From assembly GCF_040436345.1 (NCBI RefSeq), contig NC_133238.1:10356150-10420149 (forward strand): a DNA stretch of 64,000 nucleotides. The letters are read 5' to 3'. A model generated the notes under the pieces. That model ran no database searches, was not told the origin of the DNA, and worked only from the letters and a program-made list of their open reading frames with translations. Below are positions 1 through 13,544 of the stretch, one piece after another. Numbering within the stretch: position 1 is the first letter of the stretch; every line of letters starts with the position of its first letter. Origin of the DNA: Pagrus major. Taxonomy: Eukaryota > Chordata > Actinopteri > Spariformes > Sparidae. Made by a program: the position numbers and the translations under genes.

Positions 1-471
1 GCCTGATGTCGACTCTACGCTTTCATTTTTCTTCTTTACTTCACTTTCACAGACTTTTCTGAGGGTTCAACCGGATTTCATCATTATACTGTATAAACTT
101 GGAAAATGGAAACTCGATATGTGTGCTTAAATTATTTCCATATTTTCCGTCTCCTTTTTTGAAAGTGCGAAGTCATAAAGTTAATACAGTGTTTCTGATT
201 TAAAGACACATTAGTTTCTTATCATTTTCGGATAGGAGGTCGAAAAATTGGGATAACAGTAAAAAATTGGGTGAGATAGGACTCCTGCATGTCACTGCCG
301 AATCTCTGCTGGCTGCCCAAAATTCATGATGGGGTGATATGATCCCCCCGCATGATAATGGAAAAAATTGGGCAGGGGTCATTATCTGTTTTCACTCCCT
401 CTAAACCATCTGATTTCACTTTCCCAGCAGCAGGAACAGCAGGATAACACTGAGGGGAAATGTAATGAATG
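1..471. other. non-coding, nothing recognised
   Basis: AT-rich sequence with no supported exon, RNA gene or repeat. The short open frame on the minus strand here has no recognisable protein features. Confidence 0.6.
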
Positions 472-814
472 TTAAAAGGGGCAGTATGTAGTTTTGGAGA
501 AGAAATTCAAACTCAGAATTTTAATATTTACAATATTAATGAGGTAATAATACAAACTCATAACTCCATAACTAAATAAACAAGCTGTTCTCAGAGGAAA
601 ATAAGGTCCACAGAACACTGTTTGAATCTAGAAAGGTGGCAGGGTCCGCCACATATAAACAAAGTAAAACAGTATCAAATTGTGTTGTCCTTTAAGGTCA
701 GTTTGTTTATTCAGTCATGAAAACAAAGAGAGTTTGTTTATTTAGGCATAAAAATGAAGATCTTTCTCTTCTGGTTAAAATGTCTACCCATAAAAATACA
801 TAATGCTCCTTTAA
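472..814. mobile_element. MITE with TTAA-type ends, about 343 bp
   Basis: The left end reads TTAAAAGGGGCAGTATGTAG and the reverse complement of the right end reads TTAAAGGAGCATTATGTATT, so the two ends form an imperfect terminal inverted repeat of about 20 bases. TTAA is present at both borders. There is no coding capacity, so this is a non-autonomous DNA transposon. Its left end recurs at 54,969-55,012, which supports a dispersed family. The superfamily cannot be assigned from this sequence; hAT-like and piggyBac-like are both conceivable. Confidence 0.65.
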
Positions 815-1424
815 TTAAGATGGTGCTGATTACAGGGATGTTAATTTCATCCGGTCAGTTATAGGGACAAATCTGTGTTGTCAGAATCTAGGAGGAGTAA
901 ATCATTACAGATACTCGACGCTGAATTGCGGTTGAGTCTTCTGATCGGTGACAGTATCAAATGAATTCAGCAAAGATATTCATTCATCAGCTGCGACAAG
1001 AAAAAAGGCTGCAAGAAGACCTGCTCAGCAGAACAGAAAGACTTCAGTCTGACTGTAGCCTGCATAAAAAGAACAAACTGTATTCCTGCAAAATTATATC
1101 TGATTCGTAATAAGTTTGACATCAGTATAGGAAGAGTTTGACATTTCGGGATAAACGGTCATTCTGTTTCTTTCTAAGACTTAGAGAAGAAGATTGATAC
1201 CACTGATGTCTGTGAGCCAGGTATGCCAGCATAGCTTAGCATGAAGACTTGAAGCAGAGGTAAACAGATTCAAGACTTAATACTTTATTGCAATTTGACA
1301 TAGTAGAGAGGAATTTGCTTTAGTGAGCCCCCATAAAACAGTAAGAGTCTGTCTATCCCAAATCTTTATCCTATAAAGAGGAAGTAGGTGGGCGAGTGTA
1401 ATTAAATGTAACATTAATAAAACC
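815..1424. other. non-coding, contains a dispersed-repeat fragment
   Basis: No exon is supported. Positions about 1,180-1,262 contain 'agattgataccactgatgtc' followed by 'agcatagcttagcatgaaga'. This is a fragment of a dispersed family also seen near 13,560, 20,040 and (inverted) 20,850. Confidence 0.5.
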
Positions 1425-1672
1425 TTAAAGGTGCGAGATGTAACATTTTTTATTAAATAAACATTAAAATAGCGACTGAAGTCTGTATGCTAACCAGCTA
1501 GCCCTGGCTCGTCACGGTCCAAAGCTCACGTGCGGACCACTACACGCACCGCTAATCAAGCTAATTAGCTAACGTCAGCTACAGTTAGCTGTTACTCTGA
1601 TAATATGCTGACCCCTATTTGTTTTGAGTACCACTTCAACAGCCGGCCAAAACTTACATATTGCACCTTTAA
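1425..1672. mobile_element. MITE with TTAAAGGTGC ends, 248 bp
   Basis: The left end TTAAAGGTGCGAGATGTAAC and the reverse complement of the right end, TTAAAGGTGCAATATGTAAG, form a clear terminal inverted repeat of about 20 bases with a few mismatches. The interior is GCTA-rich ('gctaaccagctagccctgg') with no coding capacity. A degenerate copy of the interior lies at 45,243-45,375. The ends resemble those of the 472-814 and 50,737 elements, suggesting related non-autonomous families. Confidence 0.72.
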
Positions 1673-3013
1673 TACATTACCTAACGGGTTAACATTTCTC
1701 AGATAGTTTTCCATCAGCAATGACGACAGAAAATCTCTGGTGGCAGAAGTCACATACTGTGCGATTAATCAAATTAACGCACATACTTATTTTATTTCAC
1801 AGGCTGATTTCTCTTATTTAGACGATATTTGTTTATATTTTTCTACTTTCAGTCCAATTAATAAATGATTCAGTGTTTCTCGCACCAACGAGCTAACTAG
1901 ATTTTTGTTCCCTGGTTAGTACGGAGGAGGCTTTGAAACAAGCTCACTAAATTAATAAAAATAAGACAAATCGAAATAAGGGAGCGTTTCTTTATAGATT
2001 TATTTTGGCGTCTGATCAAAACTTTTGAAAGGTAGAGTTCACAAGCTACTGGCCAAAAAGTTGGCAGTGCATCCATCTCCTGCTTTAAATATTCATTCGA
2101 GCTGCTTCCTTGTCAGGGCATCAAGTTGCCGGGATGCTTCACCACACAAACACAAAATGATATAAAGCATTTCCAACACATAATGAAACAACAATTTCAG
2201 CGCTTTATGTTCCTGAAAAACATCTGCTCTTCAATATACTCATCTATATCCATAATTGATGCTGTAAATTGCTGTGTGTCTGCGTAGTTTGCCGAATGAA
2301 TGGTTTTTGTCGTCCCCCTTTTTTGTTTTTTTTATAACCGCCAGCGTTAATAGACACTTCTCAGCAATTTTATAACAATATGAGGCCTGACATCCGTCAA
2401 ATGGCTTTTCAGAGTCGATCTCTGTGTTTTCAAACGACTTGAAGTGCACGATGCTTGAGTAGGGTTAACATCCTTAAAAGGAGTCAGATGACAGCATCAG
2501 TTATGAAGCCGACTTCTCCGTATGGGCACAGGTACCTGGCCTACTTATTGTGAATCATTTACGCTGTCTGCTGCAAAAATAGTCCTTAAAAAAAAAAAAA
2601 ACAATCAAAGCTGGATGGTTGGGTGGCAACCGCCTGAGGGCAACAGACACAGAAAATCGTTGCATCAAAGACGAGTTCGAACTGGGCAGAGAATATTTAA
2701 CTTTCTAATAGAGGGGAAATGTGGAAGTCGGTGTGAAAGACAGCATTTTGAAAAGTTGTCCGTCTAAATAAAGCAATCTGATATTCCAAGAGTTTAAAAA
2801 TGAAAAAACAAGCATGTCGCTTTCATTACAGCTGCAAATTGGATAGTGGAATGCAGGCATGTGCCGCATGCACAAACATATCTCCGACAACTCGCAACCC
2901 GCTAAACATTTGGGCCTCATCTGAAGGTTTTCATTAATGGAAAACTCGAGGGAAATCTGCTCGCTGGCTAGGGCTCGTCTGACTTTCAGCCATATGCAGA
3001 AATGTTTACAGCT

Positions 3014-3032
3014 CAGCAGCAGCAGCAGCAGC
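3014..3032. repeat. (CAG)6 microsatellite
   Basis: A run of six CAG units, followed by a GA-rich stretch. It lies inside a chance open frame, not in a supported exon. Confidence 0.9.
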
Positions 3033-5919
3033 GAGAGAAAGAGAGGAGAGAGGCGGGAGTGTGCATCACAATGCCCGCTACTGACGGCTTCATTAAAGAT
3101 GCATCCTGTTTCTGTCTGGGTGCCTAAAGTAACAAATAGGAGCTCTGGGGAAATCTGGCCAAAAGAGTTTTCATGTGTTGGCGTTATGGAGATATATCTT
3201 CATCTGTCTGAGGGGAAATCTTCCGATCAGAACGGGAAATCTGACAGGATCATCTGCAAACCCACCGCTGTCCCTACGACGGACATGACAAGTATATTTA
3301 GAACGGTAATAAGGTTTTTACGTATTTTTCTTGGGTCCATTTTTCGGGTATAATCCCCAATTTCTGCTTGAACTGACAGACGTCACCATCACACGCTGAC
3401 TTCTAGTGGATTGACGGGTCTATTACACACTTCAACAGTGCAAATATATTAAGAGTAACATCAGGTAACTACATCTTACAGGTCCAGAATGTCAGGGTAA
3501 GCAGGTGGCAGTTACAAGCAACATATTTGAAATGTCCTCAAAATTTACCTCGAGATTTATTGATAGTAACAGTAATAATTCAACTTTTACAGGTCAGTCA
3601 CTTGAAGTATACTCCTTTAAACCATTTACTTCCTTTTTCCTATTACTAATTTATTTGCTTATGTGTTGTCTCAAAATATGAAAAGAGTGACATTTAACTT
3701 GAGTGGTGTGAAAACATTGTTATTAGCCCAGAGGAGGTAATTAAAATGGGAAATTAGTAACTTGATTCTTGATTATGACGCTGATTTTGTTGGTAAGTAG
3801 CAATTACTGTTGGCTAACTGTAATAAAATGACATTTAAGAAAATGGTCTCAGAGTTTAGCTGCTGAAGTGATAGAAACTGTCAGAATGTAAAAGGTTTTA
3901 AAAAATGACTTTCGTTCGCTGACCAGCAGAGGTTGGGCTAGTTAGAAATGAAGCTGCAACAACTCACTTTAATTTAGTGGCCTGCTCAGGGGAAGTTAGA
4001 CAGAAACTAGATGAACATTAAGCTTTAACTACTCATTTCAATTTATCGGCCTGCTGAGAGGAAGTAAGACAGACACCAGTTGGAAATTAAAATGTCATGA
4101 TCTGCAGAAGCCAAGCAGAGACCAGCTGGAAGTTTGCTGCCAATGTATTAAAGAAATGTCCAGCTATTTATTAACTGCTTATTGGAAAATGGCAGAATAT
4201 TATTAGGAAGTCATCTTCGATACATTTTTGGGTAATTATTGTGGTAACTGGGGGCTCATTTCAAAGATTTACCAAATATGTTACTTGCTCATTACCACCT
4301 ACTGACAATGACATCTGCAGACCTGTAAAAATAAAGGTTTTGAAGGTCTGACACAGATATAAAACAAAAACTGCTACAGTCAGAGACATTGTAAGGTTAC
4401 TGAATAGATAACGTCACATCACGCTGGCGTTTCCTCGGACAGATCTCCTGTTTCATCGTGTACACAAAAGGGGCGGCTCAGGGGAAATCCTCTGACCATC
4501 ACAGTCATTACAGGGGAGTGATTAAGAGAAATGAGCAGCCGTCGCCCAAACATCTGTGACAGCTCTGTCAGCCTTTTGGATCCTGTGAGGGGGGAACCCG
4601 AGTCAAAGTCATCACGTCCACCAGCTGTCACCACCGGGTTGCGTGCACTCCTGAGGTTGTGATATTTTTGATACCGCCGCCGGTGTCTGCGCCTCAGCAT
4701 CCAATCAGACTCCTTCAGAATTTAGCCTTGTTTTTACCACTTTGGATGGTTTTTCAAATTTGATTTCGAGATAATACTTATCACGCCTTTGGCTCTAAGT
4801 TTAAGCCCAAATTGGCAGGATTGCAGCCATCTTGTCGAATAATCACAACACAATCCTATTGGCTTTCAGGATTTAAAAACAAGATGTCCCAATTGGCTTC
4901 AAAAGGCAGATTAAAAATCAACTAAGCCAAAAAATGCCAATCAAGGTCGTACTTTGGTTTGACTTGCTATCTATTCACTCGTTCCATGTTTTTCTGTGGG
5001 ACTGAACTGAAAGGATTTTTCGGTGCACATGTTGTTTTGCTTTTATTTGATTCACACAACAGACCTTGAAAGAAACACAGTGCGAGCTAGTCCGGGGGGT
5101 TTCTTAATGGATAAGCAATGTGAGGCGGAAAAAACAAAATGTTTTCAGTCTTTTCCGCACAACCTCTGCTACGCGCCATCCCACGTCTCTGCCGTGCTTT
5201 TTCGCTTTAAAAGCCTTCAGAAATTTAGCGTACCTCAGTCAGGTGAAAATGCCGATCGACGCTGTGATGTGTCTCATCCTGCCGAGGTTTTTCTATTTGC
5301 ATTTGAAATAAACTGCGAAAAACAAACCCGAGGCAGAATCAACACCAATCTTCTGGCAGCTGCTGCCTTGCAGAGTGCTCTCTCCGGATTCAGGAGAGGA
5401 CGAGGCCAGATGCCAGAGGAGAAGCCCGAGACAAAACACTGTCGGAGCGCAGAGGTACAATGTTCAGAGCAGCGGTAACTGGGCCAGAGGGTGGCATTTT
5501 GTTGGATTCTCACCTTTTGACTCGATATTAAGATGCTTTCTGAATGTTGTGGACGTGGTATTTAATCTTGCATTTGACTGGTTTCATTTATTAGCAGTCA
5601 AGTTTTCAGGAATTTAGAGAAGTATTATTTTCAGGCTTCAGAATGTGGTCACAGGTTTTGATTTGACTGAAAGAGCCTCGAGATTGTGAAATTTAAAATG
5701 GCCTTAGCGAACCGTGGAAACACCTCTGAGTTTGTCATTTTCAGGGTCACGGGGGGGCTTAGAGTTCCAGCATGCACTGGGAAAAGCTCATTCAGTGGAA
5801 AATGGTGGTCTATGCGGAACGAGGCAGATATTCTGAACTTATCATCACACTCCCAGTGGGACAAGCTGCTCACAATATGGGGACAATGGCAGACGGAGAC
5901 ACATGGAAGGGCAGTTAGC

Positions 5920-6310
5920 TTGCTGTTGTAGCATGGTAGCTAACAGAGCTTAATGCTAGTTTGAGGCTACAGGGGGTAAATATATAAAATATATTGGTCA
6001 TTTGCAGGCTTTGCTCCACTGTAAGTTACCGTTCCTAAAATCTTACTATTGTTTTTGACAAACGCAGGCTAATTTGTAGCTAGCCATTAGCTTTAATGGC
6101 TAAAATGACAACCAGGAGTTGCTAGGACATTTTATCAGCTGTAGTTAGCTAGTGTTAGCTAATTAGCTGATGCTAACTGCATTAGTTGGCTATACATTCA
6201 ATTTGCAGCCAATGTTATGTATGGACACGATAGCTGAAAGAAAATGCTAATGGACTGAGGCTACGGCTAGGCTCACATAGTGGCTAAATTATGTAACTGC
6301 AGCGCCACAC
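5920..6310. repeat. GCTA/TTAGCTAA-rich low-complexity block
   Basis: Repeated 'tagctaa', 'gttagct' and 'gctaac' words, densest at about 6,060-6,200 and recurring at 6,590-6,700. Such blocks are common debris of fish dispersed repeats. No clear period or terminal repeat was found. Confidence 0.5.
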
Positions 6311-7388
6311 TGGCTAAAAAATAAAAATACACATGTTTACATTAAGAAAGAAGCAATAAAACTGTACTGTAATTTTTTTTGAGTGTCGCAACCGCATATT
6401 GTTAAGTCTATTTCATTCCTATTCACGTTAGCGGAGGGCTAAACTGGAAGTTAGCGGCTCGGCCAGCGGAAGTCTCAAGTGTACTGGTAATTTTATACCC
6501 AGAAGTCAAACTTTTTTGGGCCCCGCCTCAGACGCTGATCCAGTCCTCCTTACATAATTGTGATTAGATATATGTTTTTACATAACCTGTAGGCTAATCC
6601 TACCAGATACTGTAGTTTGCTAATGATATGCTCCTCGGATGTGACAGTAATGCTAGGTTAACACTGTAAGTTGTAAGCTAGTTAGCTAATGCTAATGTTT
6701 GCAGATAAACGCACCATTTTATTTGTTCATTCCAGTCTTTCCCTTGAGTTTTTGGTTTTGTTATACTAAATGAAAAGCTCAAGCTCTTTCTTTATGGAGC
6801 ATCTCTCCAATTACAGCCCAGTGCACACCACTTCAGCATGTGGATAACCAAAGGAAGTAAACCAAGCTATTATGGACGCAAGTAGATCCAACACACCCGC
6901 CCCATATACCTTCTGTTCACTGTAAAATCGCTAAAATCTCCATTACAAGATTCGTCAAATACACTCAAAAGTACTTTGGGCTGTATGTATCTGTTTAAGC
7001 TAACTATTTGCTAAATGTTCTTGGAGACACAGAACACCCACATTGGGGATCTGGGCTGAAATGCCCACCGTGTTGATTGGAGTGCTCTTTTAAAGCCTCC
7101 GTTCAAGGCGCGTGATTGCATAATTGGACTGGTGCCACAAAACCCATATGTAAGAAGTGTGAAGGGTGCAATCATGTGAAGTGGAGAACCTTTAAACACA
7201 CTGACTCATTTAAGAGCTGGAGTCTCTTTTTGTTATTCTTTTTTTTTTTTTTGCGTGTCTTCTTTTGAGCTCGCTCGAGTCAAATAAAATATTCAGGCTT
7301 CATCCCTGCGAGCTGAAGACACTCCGGATGGAATTTTTCTGAATGCACACTCTGCCTTACTCTTTTCTCTGTCTCTCTATATCTCCGT

Positions 7389-7408
7389 CACACACACACA
7401 CACACACT
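7389..7408. repeat. (CA)n microsatellite
   Basis: About ten CA dinucleotides following a pyrimidine-rich stretch. Confidence 0.9.
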
Positions 7409-8062
7409 CAAACATCCTCGCCACCCCTCCAATGCCACAAACATACACTGTTTGCCTCTGTGCTCTGTGTGCTACAGATAATCTTTATGAGGCAGAGACC
7501 CCATTGAGAGTATTTATAACCCAATCAGACGGGTATTCAGCCTTTTCTTCTCCTCTTTCCACTGTTTCTGCCCTTGCTTCTGTTAAAGCTGCTAAATCAA
7601 CACATCAACGTTGAGATTCCACATCGGCCTCGCGTGTGTATGTGTATCCTGTACGTGGCAGCAGGTGGTAATCCTAAAAGAGAAAATGTAATCAAAAACT
7701 CGTCTCTTTGTTAACTGTAAACACACAAATGTGCGACGCGCGAAAGATGAAAAAGCTGTGTGTGCACATACGTACAAGCATGTGCCTTTCTACAGCTCCT
7801 TCGCTCGATAATCACAGTTGTCAACTGGAGATCTGTAACTCCAGATGGCAGACTTTGAGCTGAAATCTTGTTAGTTGCATGTCATTTCCCGGGGAGCTGC
7901 TCTGCCTTGTTGCTATTTATTTTGTCAGTGCTAGGTGACTGGAACATGCAGGTGTGTGTGTGTCTGATTCGTGATGTGAGAATCGCACCTTTAGTGAAAT
8001 CTTGCCAGAAATGACAAGTCGCATCCCGAAGCTGCTGTGGATCTTAGTAGTGGAAATAACTA

Positions 8063-8084
8063 CACGACGACGACGACGACGACA
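8063..8084. repeat. (ACG)7 microsatellite
   Basis: Seven ACG units. This is a CpG-containing trinucleotide run, uncommon in methylated vertebrate DNA. Confidence 0.85.
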
Positions 8085-8976
8085 ACAGGGTTTGAATATT
8101 CTTAGATCTGTTTGTGTTTGTACGTGTTCGGGAAAATTGGCTGGAGACGCAGTCGTGCCTCACTTGCTTTCATCTGAAGAAGTGGGTGGCTGTGTCCCAA
8201 GGATATATGTACATACAGTATATTGGTGTTTTGATATAAATTGGCAAAACTAAACGGTGTTAAATGGAAGGGAAGCATGGGCGTAGATTTCAGGGGGATT
8301 GAGGGGGACAGGTCCACATAAAACCACAAAAGTAGGAGAGGACTTTTATTTTGACGAACCGCTTGCCTCAAAGCGTTACTGCATTATATACCATGATATT
8401 TCTACCTGAGGTGTGTTTTCCTAAAGACGTTTACACTTTAAATTGCTGCAAATTGGTGCATAAAAATCACCAGAATGCAGGAAATGAAATTTACGCCCTT
8501 GAAGGGAAGAATAGAAGAAAAAAAAACTGCTGTATGTGAAAAGATAGATGAGCGATTCAGGAAATAGTGCCGCCTGCTCAAAAATTAGGAGTGTTTTCAG
8601 CGTGCCAAAAATAAAAAAGTTATTACAGTCTGGAGCTTTGTGAAAGTTGCCTGTACCTGCAGGTTTTTTATTACTTTTTAGGCTCGTAAAAAAAGTTGCC
8701 AATAACCTATTAGCAGTAAATTGTGGAAACGGTGATCAATATTAAAAAGAAACAAAAAAGACAAAAACAAGAAACCCTGTGGTTATACTGCCTTAACTAA
8801 CCTGACACACCAGATGGTTCGTTACAGAGAGAATCACTGTGTCTTCACGCTAACGACCACAGTTTGGCTTCCAGGTAGACAACTGGGGGATGATTTGCAG
8901 GTAAGTTGTGTCTCTAAACTACTGTTAGTGTTGTTATTAACAAGATATGAAAGCATGAAACATGTATTTTAGATTA

Positions 8977-8978
<2 letters not shown>

Positions 8979-9013
<35 letters not shown>
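8979..9013. repeat. (AC)17 microsatellite
   Basis: Uninterrupted AC dinucleotide run of about 35 bases, likely length-polymorphic. Confidence 0.95.
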
Positions 9014-9016
<3 letters not shown>

Positions 9017-10929
9017 TATGGATGTACTTGTCTATACACCACAGCTTAACACTAATAGAGAATGTACAGGACAACTGAGCCCAGTGCCTCAGGCTGTTGG
9101 TAAAAGCTCTGCCCGGCCAGAAAACCATCAGAAGGACTTAAGTGTTCTCAGCGAGTAAAGTTTGGTTTATCTTTTGGAGTCCAAACATAAAAAAGAAAAC
9201 ATTTCACTGGAGTAACATTTGGAAAGGCAGTACTGTACGAATGGGGATTTTGACTTAATCAGGGGGAAAAATGAAGGGAAAAAGATCTCTCCTGAGCACA
9301 TTCAAACCAAAAACAATGCTTCCTTTCATGTACATCATATGACTCAGCCGTGAAGATGAGCTTTAGGGTCGCAAGAGCCCGGCCGAGTGTGCACCTGCGC
9401 TATACGGAACATGCCTCTCGTCTGAAGAGCTGTTCGGCTCAGATCTGTGATCTCGTAAATAACAAATATCAGGAGGGAAGTGGGGGGCTGCAGAGTGGCT
9501 TCTGTTCCTGGATCTGCTGCTTCATTGATCGCAGAAGAAAGAAAGAGCGTGTGTGTGTGTGTTAGACAGGGTGGAAAGCGGGTTTTACATTGTGCATGCC
9601 ATGAATCAGAGTTGACCATTGTCATCAGTAGTTGCTAATGGCCCCATCATTACATGTTAATACAGCTGTTGCAAGGCTGGGAAATTACAGGGAGGGAATC
9701 TAGCATGTCGTTTCTGAAGAGACTCCGATTTTAGTTGGTTTTTTTCGAGAGTCTTGGTCGGATTTGGGAGTTTCACTTAATGTGGACAGCCCTGTGGGGA
9801 ATGTGCGCGAGTTGCGTAATCCTCGCGATTAACCATCTCGGACGCACCTCGCTGTGCGCAAGGCGGTTCTTTTTTGTTGCCGTTAATCTTTCAAATGACA
9901 TGACAGGAGGCTGTCGATGAATTGGCTCGTAATTTCCACCCAGTCTTCAGAGAATATGTAAAAATGAGGTCATAAACAAGGTGGTTATGGCTGATCGGAG
10001 GTATGGAGTCTGGTATAAATCCTAGGAGCTGTAATTAAAATTGAATGAGACAGGAATATTGAGAGGAGGACACGCAGGAAAACAGAGCACCGGCTTAAAT
10101 TCGCGCTGTACCTGACAAACAGCAATCTATGAAAATGTGCAGTGGTGGGGGTTAAAAATAAATTACAGACATTACAATGACGAGGAATCCCCTTTTTATC
10201 TGCTTGACATTCAAAATGGATTGAATGATTTCTCGCAGGAGACATATCGCTTTTTCTTGAACGTTGAATATTTCAACACTCATTGCATTTCTGATGGTGC
10301 AAACAAGACAGGAGATGAAACAGATGACATGTGGCAAAGGTCAAAGCTTCCTGCTGGGAGTAGCTGAGCTGTTTTCATTCAATTATCAGAGCTAAACTGT
10401 TTGCCGCAGTGCTCTGGATGGAACATGAAGGACTGCTGGCAAAATATCTCCGTCTAATCGTGAACATGTTCCTCGGTGGAACTGGTTGATCTTTTCATGT
10501 TCTTTTTTCAACTTGTCTGCAAAATATTCAGTCGTTTAAACAGATTTAAGTTTGAATTAGTTTCAGTACTTGATGTTCTTTATAACAGAAGCAATCAACT
10601 TTCTTAACTTCATTATCTTAAATAAGTCACTTTTAAGATAACAAATAACACATTTTTCGTCTTACGAATCAAAAGTTGGATTGAGAAGTAATGAAACACA
10701 CTATTGCTCAGTAGTCTGCTGTCACTCCCAATGTGTCAAAGACAGCAGTGTGGTCAGTAGTAGGGTGGGTCGTACGTGGACTTTCCTCCAGGGACCAGCG
10801 TTCATGTCCCATCTGTGACCAAGAGTCAAGAGTAATTTGTCTTCAATTCATGTTACGTAATTGAGTTAACATACGTATATGATGTAACTTATGTTATGAG
10901 ACTGAATGTGGTTCATTTAACACTAAGAA

Positions 10930-10985
10930 AGATCTTTAACTAAACCCAACCAAGTAGTTTTGGGGCCTGAACCTAACTTAAGTGA
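10930..10985 (-). repeat. single copy of the 'GGTTTAGGCAC' dispersed repeat
   Basis: The plus strand reads 'ctaaacccaaccaagtagtt', then 'tggggcctgaacctaactt'. Its reverse complement matches the words 'ggttaggtttaggcactaaa' at 18,185 and the 27-base units at 24,241-24,402. A similar copy lies at about 16,920-16,970. Confidence 0.55.
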
Positions 10986-13207
10986 GTCTAAAAGTCATAA
11001 TATGACACAATATGTGAACTGCTTGTCGGCAAGCCTTACTTTGCAAAGTGTAACTGGACATTGCATCCTACATATCATTGCTAACTTGACTGTGGAGTCC
11101 TTCATGTGCATAAACTGACATTATAGGGTTAGGTAGAGCGTCATAGTTTGAAGCTGAAGGCCACTGACCAAGCTGCCGTATTTGACGAGCTGGGAGTGAG
11201 AACGTATTGTCAGTCCACTTATTTTTTGTTATGGTGGTTAATGTTAGCAAACCTTATACCGTACCACTATTGTACAGCAGACAAAAATGTAAAGCCAATT
11301 CAAGAGCAATCCTGTTTTATAGTGCCCCTCGATCTTTCCGTGTGACTCCTGCTGTGAGTCGTTCACCTCTACCAAACCTGGCTGAACCTTTGGTAAACAA
11401 ACAAAAATAACAACAGCCTTCCTTGTTCCCATTAGACTCTTCAATCCATAATTCATTTGATCTGTAATTCTGTTCTGAGTGCTGTTACAGTATGTGGACC
11501 AGTCTGTGGGGCTTTGTAATGTCAGGTGTGTGTATGTGTGTGTTATAGGAGGTTTGGGGTCTGACAGAGCTCGCATATAAAATTCTCCAACAGGCGATAA
11601 ATGACATTTACATCCGTTCAATAATGGATGGAGCGGGATATAGGATGCACAGTGGCCTAGTTACACTGGTAAAGATGGATCTAACTTTAACGAGGGTGTC
11701 TGAAGACGTCTTTGTTGATTCTGGCTTTGGATTCATCTTTGACGGACGACATACTGATCCATTACACATGTAACCATTGTTGGAGAATGGTTTTCTCATT
11801 TCACATTTTTGTCATTCTCAGAGGATTAAGAGTTCTCTGTTGCAGTTTACACATTTGCTTGCATATTAACTGCACTAGAAGGATCTGCATTATTAGTGCA
11901 ATTGGATTAATGGATTCTTCAGCACATACGTAGGCAGCATCAAGCCCCCTGAAGTGCACTGGGCTCTGAAGCCAATTCAACATAATGGCCAAACCAAGTA
12001 ATTAATACGTTAAGTGATGCACGCAGGCCAAAAAAAGACTCCTCGCATGAGCTTACATGAGCTGTCACAACCAAAACCAGAATTTTTGAACAATTCGGTC
12101 TCATGACATTTGGAAAATCTAAAGCCACGTTTCATTTTATCCTCTAGTGCGCACACACTGTGGGCTGCACAATGTGGGAGTATTGCAGAAGAACCAGGTA
12201 ATTTTATACCCAGGAAAAAAAAAAAAAACGTTTTCTGGCCTCATGCGCCACTGAGAAACTTTTCAGCCCAGTTGCCAGGATCAAATATTGGCACTTCTTC
12301 ATTTATGCAACCACTGATACATATGTGAATGTATCAGTGGTGTATTTTCACTGAAAAATTAACCTGTCACCTGTCAGAGCAACAGCCTCACACACACCTA
12401 CAGGACCTAATGATCATTCTTTATGAATGTTCAACTACCTGGGTATTGAAAGTGGATATAATATTCAGACTACATCGAGCTGGTACAGCCCCATTATCTT
12501 TTGCATCAAGGCCTCAGCAGCTTTACCTCTCTGAGAGAGCTGTAAAGATTGAGGGCTGATTACCCTCACAGGAATGGCAGTTTAATCATCAATGGTGCTC
12601 CTCCTCTTCACTCTCGTCTCATTTTTTCTTGGTCGATATTAGAATTGACTACTGAGAATGAATAGGGCTTGGGTAAGAGATGCCTTTTAGAAAAAGATAT
12701 TTCTTTACGGTTAGATGGGATCCTCGCGGGGATACGGCCTTTCTCACTCACAGGTGACTTCAAACTGTAGACAATACAGACAACATGAGCTTCTGTCCCC
12801 AAAGTAACTAAACAGAAAACCTACACTCAGTTACTTTTGATCAATTTCTGATGTTTTGTCTTCAGAACAGTTATCTTTTGATTTCCCAGAATGCCAAACA
12901 ACAAGCAGAGAAGAGTGGGTTTGTTCAGTTGAGAAAAAGTTCTGGCTGTATGACCAACATGGGTTAGAACTTGTAGATATAATCTATACTGAAGCAGACA
13001 GAGGTGAAAGTGTTAATCCTATGAACCCTGCAGTGTTACTGGCACTCAATACTGTGAACCTGTGTTCATCAGTGAGGTGTCAGAGGCTCATCTGGTGTTG
13101 TTAGCTCAATACTGCCTATCCAAATGTGTTTTAAGTTTTGATTTATTCATTTTCAGCGAAGGCAGGAGAAAAAAAAACTGCTTTCTCAACCACCAGTGTA
13201 AAATGGG

Positions 13208-13385
13208 GCACTAGTAGCCCAGAGGTTACAGAAGCAGGCTTGTGCCTGGAAGGCTGCACTTGGAAATCCCTTAAAAAATAGAGAGAGAAGATGAATGAGC
13301 AGCACTCTTCTGTCCTCCAGCCAATATACTGCCGCAAGGTCCTAAAGCAAGGCACTTCGATTGGAGCTGCCTTCCAACTGGGTCA
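13208..13385 (+). repeat. SINE-like dispersed repeat (tRNA-like head)
   Basis: The start, 'agtagcccagaggttacaga', resembles a tRNA A-box region. A degenerate B-box-like 'cttggaaatccc' follows about 50 bases later, and a downstream segment reads 'gcaaggcacttcgattggag'. This order is typical of tRNA-derived SINEs in fish. It is degenerate and the family was not identified. A segment sharing the 'ttgctcaa(g)' theme lies inverted near 28,670. Confidence 0.4.
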
Positions 13386-13544
13386 GACTAGAATCTATGA
13401 ACCTGAATGAATATGAAACCAAAAACAATGCTTGGCTGATTAGTTCCTACATGGGGAGGATGTAGGAAAACAGAAATGATTTTAAAATCATGTGAAAGGT
13501 GAAGTTTGCCCTGTGAAGGAATACTTTGAAATACGCTCACTTGC

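Larger units (their letters stand above)
1673..13207. other. long gene-free stretch
   Basis: About 11.5 kb with no supported exon on either strand. Open frames of 60-151 codons occur (for example 2,937-3,353 and 5,023-5,478, both plus). None shows a domain, a signal peptide with family context, or exon-like splice borders. Smaller repeats inside are listed separately. The stretch 9,640-10,460 is unusually complex and free of recognisable repeats, so it could hold conserved non-coding DNA, but that cannot be judged without alignment. Confidence 0.6.

Noticed and set aside
5023..5478. 151-codon plus-strand open frame
   Set aside because: No domain, no family resemblance and no exon borders. 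Overlapping frames on both strands are equally open, pointing to chance.
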